This document shows, in pieces, positions 6,644 to 10,096 of a stretch of DNA of 10,096 nt (positions are counted from its first letter, which is position 1; every line of letters starts with the position of its first letter). The DNA comes from Alphaproteobacteria bacterium. GTDB taxonomy: Bacteria > Pseudomonadota > Alphaproteobacteria > RF32 > CAG-239. The stretch is taken from the NCBI GenBank assembly GCA_017477035.1, contig JAFUXW010000085.1, positions 1 to 10,096 on the forward strand. Direction: 5' to 3'. Under the pieces are notes generated by a model. It did no database searches. It saw nothing but the letters and a program-made list of their open reading frames with translations, and was not told where the DNA came from. Made by a program: the position numbers and the translations under genes.

Positions 6644-6672
6644 ATGATATTCAAAGATAATATTTTATGCAA
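6644..6672 (-). promoter_or_regulatory. Possible promoter of the mtnN / GT-C unit
   Basis: On the minus strand TTGCAT (6667-6672), a 17-bp spacer and TATCAT (6644-6649) precede the AAGGAG and ATG of mtnN. The -10 is one mismatch from consensus but the -35 is weak. It abuts the U-tract of the tRNA-His terminator, consistent with mtnN being transcribed separately from the tRNA. Confidence 0.4.
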
Positions 6673-6699
6673 CAAAAAAGCCTGCTTTATGCAGGCTTT
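6671..6699 (-). terminator. Rho-independent terminator of tRNA-His
   Basis: The inverted repeat AAAGCCTGC (6677-6685) / GCAGGCTTT (6691-6699) forms a 9-bp stem with a 5-nt loop. On the minus strand it runs directly into a U-tract (TTTTTTGTTG, counting the stem's last bases). It lies 7 nt after the CCA end of tRNA-His. Confidence 0.88.
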
Positions 6700-6706
6700 A
6701 CTAAAA

Positions 6707-6784
6707 TGGGGCGGATGATCGGATTCGAACTGACGACATCTGGTACCACAAACCAGCGCTCTAACCAACTGAGCTACATCCGCC
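6707..6784 (-). tRNA. tRNA-His (anticodon GTG), with encoded G-1 and CCA
   Basis: Read on the minus strand: acceptor GCGGATG pairs with CATCCGC, preceded by an extra G (G-1) that faces C73 and followed by an encoded CCA. U8-A9 precede the D-stem GCTC/GAGC. The anticodon arm is CTGGT / TTGTGGT / ACCAG, with GTG at 34-36. The T-loop is TTCGAAT. The G-1:C73 pair is the HisRS identity element and confirms His. The T-stem GTCAG/CCGAT contains one A-C mismatch (52:62) and a closing G-U. It has its own promoter and terminator. Confidence 0.96.
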
Positions 6785-6797
6785 ATGAGTAAGATAG

Positions 6798-6826
6798 TTA
6801 TTAACCCTAAAAAATAATAAAGTCAA
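6798..6826 (-). promoter_or_regulatory. Promoter of tRNA-His
   Basis: On the minus strand TTGACT (6821-6826), a 17-bp spacer and TAATAA (6798-6803), ending 13 nt before the tRNA 5' end. It is divergent from the promoter at 6854-6884. Confidence 0.65.
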
Positions 6827-6853
6827 CAATAAAAATGCTTGTGGAAAAAAATA

Positions 6854-6884
6854 TTGACAGTTTGAACTGATTTTGCTAATTTTG
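6854..6884 (+). promoter_or_regulatory. Promoter of the 6923-7957 operon
   Basis: TTGACA (6854-6859) is followed after 17 bp by TGC-TAATTTTG (TAATTTTG at 6877-6884). As a sigma-70 site the -10 (TAATTT) is poor except for the upstream TG. TAATTTTG does fit the TAnnTTTG element known from Bacteroidota. TTTG begins 21 nt after TTGACA, exactly as in the promoter at 1757-1784. Confidence 0.6.
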
Positions 6885-6922
6885 TGCCAAAATAAAATTA
6901 TTGTAATTAAAATAATTAATTT

Positions 6923-7588
6923 ATGAATAATCAAAGAAAAATGTTTGAAGAACGATTGAACGCTCTCAAACTCTCCGAAAGTGAAAAAAATTGCTACAGG
7001 CGATTGAATTTTGAACTTTTATGTTCTCGAGCAGCCCGTAATTATGAAGAACTTTCCAGATTGGCTCAAAGGATTAAACCAGTGATAAAAATTAATATCA
7101 CGGAGAAGAAGGTGGTCTTTTGCGGTTTGGGAAGTGAGATCAGAAAGGCGCAGATTGTTGACGCTGCATTAAATGACAACTATCTCTCATCTCTGTTGAA
7201 AGCAAAAGTAAAAATAAAACCGATACCTTACGAATTAAAGGAGTTGGTAAAATTTACCTGCTATTTTCCGAGTGAAGATGAAAACGTTGCCAATTTGACA
7301 ATTGCGGCAGTTTTACAGCAGGCTCCAAATGGTACAGCTCTGTCAAGGGCAGAATATTTTGAAGCTTGTTTTCTCTCTGATAATATGGCGGATAGTTATG
7401 ACCGGATTTTGCAAAGTCATAAAGCTCATGTTATTTTGTATGCTCCAGTGCTTCCTAAAAACAATTTGCTTGCTAAAGCAGAAAGAGAGTTATCATCATC
7501 TGAAGGTGAAGATAAGGCAGAAAGCGAGAAAGAGACGAAAGAAAAACGACCTTGTCGTATAATTCCGTTTCGTCGTCGAATCCAATAA
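6923..7588 (+). CDS. Uncharacterised 221-aa protein with charged linker and Arg-rich C-terminus
   Basis: I do not recognise a family. Residues 1-50 look helical and charged (a short coiled coil around MFEERLNALKLSESEKN). Residues about 52-170 alternate beta-like and helical segments (KPVIKINITEKKVVFCGLG at 52-70, ELVKFTCYFPSEDENVANLT near 107-126, KAHVILYAPVLP near 167-178). Residues about 180-208 are a Ser/Glu/Lys-rich, probably disordered linker. The end, CRIIPFRRRIQ, is strongly basic and could touch nucleic acid, membrane phospholipid or the partner protein; this is speculation. No signal peptide or membrane helix is seen. The leader before the ATG is A/T-only with no SD. It is the first gene of an operon with the small membrane protein starting 9 nt after its stop. 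Open over its full length, with its own promoter and a shared terminator, so it is a credible gene of unknown function. Confidence 0.8.
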   Translation: MNNQRKMFEERLNALKLSESEKNCYRRLNFELLCSRAARNYEELSRLAQRIKPVIKINITEKKVVFCGLGSEIRKAQIVDAALNDNYLSSLLKAKVKIKPIPYELKELVKFTCYFPSEDENVANLTIAAVLQQAPNGTALSRAEYFEACFLSDNMADSYDRILQSHKAHVILYAPVLPKNNLLAKAERELSSSEGEDKAESEKETKEKRPCRIIPFRRRIQ

Positions 7589-7597
7589 AATAAAATT

Positions 7598-7957
7598 ATG
7601 AAAAAGAAAATAATTTGTGTGTTGACCGGCGTGTTATGCCTGCTCACCGGATGGTGGTTTACTATATGTGGTAATCCGTTTTTGATTATGACGCATTGCA
7701 CAGTAACAGTTCTGCTTTTCTACTTGCTTCCGATTATGCTTTTTAATCTGGGAGAGTATCGTCTGGCTGTTTTTGTAGTAGAGATTATTTTCGGTTTTAT
7801 GCTGTTCCTATGGCTTTATCTTAATGGCACAGCAGAAATTCATGATTTATCGGATATTGCTTGGACAGAACTATTGATGTTTGATAGTGCCGGTATAATG
7901 GGCGTAGGATGTGGAGGCGCCGCAATTTATGCATCATCGACACATAGTCAGCAGTAA
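7598..7957 (+). CDS. Small uncharacterised membrane protein, 119 aa
   Basis: No recognised family. The product begins MKKKIICVLTGVLCLLTGWW, a Lys-rich start followed by a hydrophobic helix that could be a signal anchor. Two further membrane helices lie at about 34-52 (VTVLLFYLLPIMLFNLG) and 56-75 (RLAVFVVEIIFGFMLFLWLY). Residues about 76-92 are acidic and probably extramembrane. A fourth weak hydrophobic, Gly-rich segment (about 93-112, GIMGVGCGGAAIYASS) precedes a short polar tail. Cys residues occur at 7, 14, 24, 34 and 105. The start ATG lies 9 nt after the preceding stop, in an A/T-rich context (AAATAAAATTATG) with no SD, so translation may depend on the upstream gene. A strong terminator follows immediately, closing a two-gene unit. 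A membrane partner for the upstream soluble protein is the simplest reading, but it is inference. Confidence 0.78.
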   Translation: MKKKIICVLTGVLCLLTGWWFTICGNPFLIMTHCTVTVLLFYLLPIMLFNLGEYRLAVFVVEIIFGFMLFLWLYLNGTAEIHDLSDIAWTELLMFDSAGIMGVGCGGAAIYASSTHSQQ

Positions 7958-7959
7958 CT

Positions 7960-7996
7960 AAAAAACATCGTCGGATAAAACCGTCGATGTTTTTTT
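7960..7996 (+). terminator. Rho-independent terminator of the 6923-7957 operon
   Basis: AAAAACATCG (7961-7970) pairs with CGATGTTTTT (7985-7994). After a single T-T mismatch, CGG (7972-7974) pairs with CCG (7981-7983) around an ATAAAA loop. The 3' arm continues as a T-tract to 7996. The hairpin starts 3-4 nt after the stop codon of the small membrane protein. Confidence 0.92.
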
Positions 7997-8001
7997 GTGT
8001 T

Positions 8002-8030
8002 TTTAAATCATTATTTATATTTTATATTAT
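8002..8030 (+). promoter_or_regulatory. Possible promoter of the MurU-like gene
   Basis: TTTAAA (8002-8007), 17 bp, then TATTAT (8025-8030). The region is so A/T-rich that several alternatives exist. Because a strong terminator lies just upstream, a promoter must exist between about 7997 and 8050. Confidence 0.35.
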
Positions 8031-8064
8031 AGAATATTTGAAAATTTTAAATAAGGATAAGTAA

Positions 8065-8775
8065 ATGAATAAAATATCACAAGCATTTGTATTGGCAGCC
8101 GGACGCGGTAAACGTATGCAACATTTGACAGATGACAAGCCTAAACCATTAGTAACCATAGCTGGAAAAAGTTTAATAGACTACAATATTGATCATATTA
8201 AGGCGTACGGAATAAAAGATTGTGTGATAAATCTTTGCTATAAAGGCGAAATGATTCGTTCTCATTTACAGGCTCGCAGTGATATGAATTTTATTTTTTC
8301 GGAAGAAACAGAAGCGTTGGAAACCGGAGGCGGTATTAAAAATGCTTTGCCTAAAATGCGTAATGAAGCTTTTTTTGTAATTAACAGTGATGCGTTATGG
8401 AGTGATGAAAACAAAATGTCATTGCTTGCAGAAATGGCTAAACATTGGGATGAGAATAAATTTGATATGATGCTTATGCTTCAACCTATTGAACAGGCGT
8501 ATGGAGTTGGAGCTAACGGTGATTATTTTATTAATGCGCAAAGCTATCCGCAAAGACGCATTGAAGCGAATCAGAAAGCTCCTTATTTATATGGTGGCGT
8601 TTTAATATGTCATCCGCGTGCTTTCACTGAAGAACCAAACGGCTGTTATTCTTTGATAAGAATTTTTGATAAACTGGAAAAGTCAGGTAGGTTAGGGGCA
8701 TATATTCATCAGGGAAAATGGTTCCATGTTGGTGATCCCAATGCCAAACAAATCGCAGAGCAATATTTTGCTTAG
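8065..8775 (+). CDS. murU: MurU-like sugar-1-phosphate nucleotidyltransferase
   Basis: This is a nucleotidyltransferase of the RmlA/GlmU-N type, closest by eye to MurU, which makes UDP-MurNAc from MurNAc-1-phosphate and UTP in the peptidoglycan recycling shunt that bypasses fosfomycin-sensitive MurA. The 236-aa length fits MurU. Motifs in order: LAAGRGKRM (10-18, nucleotide-binding G-x-G-x-R-M loop), DKPKPLV (24-30, conserved Lys), ETGGG (86-90), NSD (107-109, metal-binding Asp), YGGV (176-179) and HVGDP (221-225, second metal-binding Asp). The catalytic set looks complete. The usual genetic partner AmgK (sugar kinase) is not adjacent; the neighbour is a convergent HD protein. Other sugar-1-phosphate substrates (mannose- or glucose-1-phosphate) therefore remain possible. 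TAAGGA lies 7 nt before the ATG. The TAG overlaps the stop codon of the convergent gene. Confidence 0.82.
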   Translation: MNKISQAFVLAAGRGKRMQHLTDDKPKPLVTIAGKSLIDYNIDHIKAYGIKDCVINLCYKGEMIRSHLQARSDMNFIFSEETEALETGGGIKNALPKMRNEAFFVINSDALWSDENKMSLLAEMAKHWDENKFDMMLMLQPIEQAYGVGANGDYFINAQSYPQRRIEANQKAPYLYGGVLICHPRAFTEEPNGCYSLIRIFDKLEKSGRLGAYIHQGKWFHVGDPNAKQIAEQYFA

Positions 8776-9494
8776 GCAAATCTGCCGTCAAAACGATAAA
8801 ATTTGAAAGGCTGTAATTTAGGTTGATTACGCAGTTCGGAAGTAGGGTACATTCCCACCGGTTGTTTAAACATATTTTGCACCAATTGTTCGGTATCAAT
8901 ACCGTATTTATTGTTTATGTAATCTCTTAAATCATATGCTTGCTGTTCATATGACAGTTTTTTGATATGATAAAATGATTTGTTTTTTTCCAAACGATCG
9001 TGAATGCTCATAATTTGCTTACCGCGCGAGAATAAATCAGCCAATTGTATAACTCTGTCATAATCATTGTATTGCAAATCTGAAAGATATTCCTTAACCT
9101 GCTTAAACAATTTCGGACGATAGGTAGGGTAATCACTTTTTTGAATATCTTTACTTATAAATCCGTGAGTTAAACAAATAGGGGCTAAGTCAGGATATCC
9201 ATGTTCAGCTAAATAGTTAAAGCCTTCGATACCGTGAGGGACTTTAGTAACCGTTTCATCTTTAATACGACCTATGTCGTGCAATAATCCTAAAGAATAT
9301 GCAGTATCAGGATTTAATATTCCGTTTGAGTTTTTTGCAATTCCTTCTGCTATTTTAGCAACGTTGAAAATGTGAACAGCGTGCTCAAATATAATTTTGA
9401 GATGAGAACCATTACGAATACGCTCTTGTAAATAATAGCAAGCAAGTTTGAGCGCTTCCTGGCGGGAAATTTTATTTTCATAGTCCGTCTGCAT
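8772..9494 (-). CDS. HD-domain metal-dependent hydrolase
   Basis: HD-domain proteins are metal-dependent phosphohydrolases acting on nucleotides or cyclic nucleotides. In this 240-aa protein the motif set is in order: His41 in HIFNVAKIAEGIA, the His72-Asp73 doublet in LLHDIGRI, His87 (PHG), His110 (LTHG) and Asp153 in LADLFSRG. This matches H...HD...H...H...D, typical of HD domains with a binuclear site. Residues about 1-35 (helical) precede the domain. About 160-240 form a Tyr/Lys-rich C-terminal part ending FKFYRFDGRFA, which I cannot assign. HD-GYP is excluded because the GYP part is absent; the protein looks like a stand-alone HDIG-type enzyme of unknown substrate. The start ATG has only a weak SD (GGA, 7 nt upstream) but a good promoter. 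Its TAA overlaps the TAG of the convergent murU-like gene. Confidence 0.85.
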   Translation of the reverse strand: MQTDYENKISRQEALKLACYYLQERIRNGSHLKIIFEHAVHIFNVAKIAEGIAKNSNGILNPDTAYSLGLLHDIGRIKDETVTKVPHGIEGFNYLAEHGYPDLAPICLTHGFISKDIQKSDYPTYRPKLFKQVKEYLSDLQYNDYDRVIQLADLFSRGKQIMSIHDRLEKNKSFYHIKKLSYEQQAYDLRDYINNKYGIDTEQLVQNMFKQPVGMYPTSELRNQPKLQPFKFYRFDGRFA

Positions 9495-9532
9495 AAAGAT
9501 TCCAATACAAAAGAGATTATTGAATTGCTCCG

Positions 9533-9561
9533 ACTATACATATAATATTTCTGCTTGGCAA
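9533..9561 (-). promoter_or_regulatory. Promoter of the HD-domain gene
   Basis: On the minus strand TTGCCA (9556-9561), a 17-bp spacer and TATAGT (9533-9538), each one mismatch from the sigma-70 consensus, 38 nt upstream of the ATG. Confidence 0.7.
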
Positions 9562-9608
9562 GTTGTTTTTATGAAATTTTCCAATAAAGTTTTGTTACGA
9601 AATATTTA

Positions 9609-9628
9609 AACCGATTGACAATCCGGTT
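9609..9628 (+). promoter_or_regulatory. Imperfect palindrome over the -35 box upstream of tRNA-Arg
   Basis: AACCGATTG (9609-9617) and CAATCCGGTT (9619-9628) form an inverted repeat with one unpaired C. A perfect TTGACA (9615-9620), the likely -35 of tRNA-Arg, sits at its centre. No good -10 lies at 16-18 bp; TATTAA occurs at 14 bp. It could be an operator, or chance in A/T-rich DNA. Confidence 0.4.
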
Positions 9629-9653
9629 AAAAGGTATTAAGCAGTTCATTAGT

Positions 9654-9730
9654 GCAGGCGTAGCTCATCAGGATAGAGCGACTTCCTCCTAAGAAGTAGG
9701 CAGGCGGTTCGAGTCCGCCCGCTTGCACCA
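9654..9730 (+). tRNA. tRNA-Arg (anticodon CCT)
   Basis: Acceptor GCAGGCG pairs with CGCTTGC (one G-U), discriminator A73 and encoded CCA. U8-A9 precede the D-stem GCTC/GAGC. The anticodon arm is ACTTC / CTCCTAA / GAAGT, with CCT at 34-36 (reads AGG, Arg). The variable loop has 5 nt, and the T-arm is GGCGG / TTCGAGT / CCGCC. All stems are intact. No convincing terminator hairpin follows; only T-rich DNA (9745-9749) is present. Confidence 0.96.
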
Positions 9731-9820
9731 TTTTAAAAGCCTTGTTTTTATGTAAAAGTATGCAATACAACAGTCTATATTTGCAGCATAAATTTAGATT
9801 AAAATTCGTTTATTTGTAGT

Positions 9821-10096
9821 TTATTCTGTTTGGGCTTGTAATCTATCTAAATATCTTCTTAGAGTTCCTCGGTTGACACCTAAAATGCGAGCAATTTTTG
9901 ACTTCGACAGATGTTTCTCCAATAATCTTTGGATTTTTTTACTGTTTTTGCTTAGTTTTAATTTCTTTGTTTCAGAATTAAAAGGGCGTCCAAGTTTTTT
10001 ACCGCTTGCCTTGATGTTGGCTAAACTTGATTTTGTGCGTTCTGATATAAGTTGTCTTTCAATTTCTGCAGCCAGTCCGAAAGCAAAAGCAAGAAC
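9821..10096 (-). CDS. Serine recombinase (resolvase/invertase family), C-terminal part (partial)
   Basis: Translating the minus strand from the right edge to the TAA at 9821-9823 gives 91 residues open to the edge. They begin with the end of the catalytic domain and the long helix E: GLAAEIERQLISERTKSSL (7-25), matching the family pattern A-E-x-E-R-x-L-I-x-E-R-T. Then comes the hinge KASGKKLGRP (29-38), where G-R-P marks the minor-groove-binding linker. The DNA-binding helix-turn-helix lies at about 52-82 (QRLLEKHLSKSKIARILGVN, then RGTLRRYLD). The size and short C-terminus point to a small resolvase/invertase rather than a large phage-type serine integrase. The catalytic Ser domain is off-window, so activity cannot be judged. 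The gene points toward tRNA-Arg. It may mark the edge of a plasmid-derived, transposon or invertible region, but no inverted repeats or att-like duplications are visible here. Confidence 0.9.
   Translation of the reverse strand, partial: VLAFAFGLAAEIERQLISERTKSSLANIKASGKKLGRPFNSETKKLKLSKNSKKIQRLLEKHLSKSKIARILGVNRGTLRRYLDRLQAQTE

Noticed and set aside
7302..7562. Alternative-frame open frame inside the 6923 gene
   Set aside because: No SD or promoter; the enclosing frame spans the operon unit and gives a better-behaved protein.
9350..9541. Alternative-frame open frame at the 5' end of the HD gene
   Set aside because: It starts inside the HD gene's own promoter and overlaps a frame with a complete set of HD motifs.

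Overview
The window is AT-rich (roughly one third G+C, estimated by eye) and bacterial. An M23 peptidase gene beside a bactofilin gene, a MurU-type sugar nucleotidyltransferase, sigma-70-like promoters and clear Shine-Dalgarno (SD) sites on most genes suggest a Gram-negative proteobacterium. A low-GC, possibly gut- or host-associated alphaproteobacterium is my best guess, at low confidence. tRNA-His carries an encoded G-1 paired with C73, which argues against the alphaproteobacterial groups that have lost G-1.

Layout. (1) 1-1234 (+): a tight cluster of an M23 endopeptidase (5' end off-window), a bactofilin and smpB. (2) 1283-1784 (-): an isolated small gene of unknown function with a perfect-hexamer promoter, an SD-free leader and a strong terminator. 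(3) 1872-2468 (-): a histidine phosphatase, divergent from (4) 2608-4236 (+): a 542-aa protein of unknown function with a charged coiled-coil tail. (5) 4233-6616 (-): MTA/SAH nucleosidase translationally coupled to a GT-C-like membrane glycosyltransferase. (6) 6671-6826 (-): tRNA-His(GTG) with its own promoter and terminator. (7) 6854-7996 (+): a two-gene operon of unknown function, pairing a soluble protein with a charged, Arg-rich tail and a small membrane protein. (8) 8065-8775 (+): MurU-like uridylyltransferase, convergent with (9) 8772-9494 (-): an HD-domain hydrolase. (10) 9654-9730 (+): tRNA-Arg(CCT). (11) 9821-10096 (-): the C-terminal part of a serine recombinase running off the right edge.

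Together these genes cover cell-envelope work (peptidase/bactofilin, GT-C, possibly MurU cell-wall recycling), housekeeping (SmpB, MtnN, tRNAs) and three to four proteins I do not recognise. The unknown transcription units at 1326-1721 and 6923-7957 share two traits not seen in their neighbours: SD-free A/T leaders, and a TTGACA-N21-TTTG promoter arrangement. They are the best candidates for something undescribed. No classical defence system, CRISPR array or complete mobile element is visible. The only sign of mobility is the partial recombinase beside tRNA-Arg. No stretch longer than 300 bases lacks a gene.
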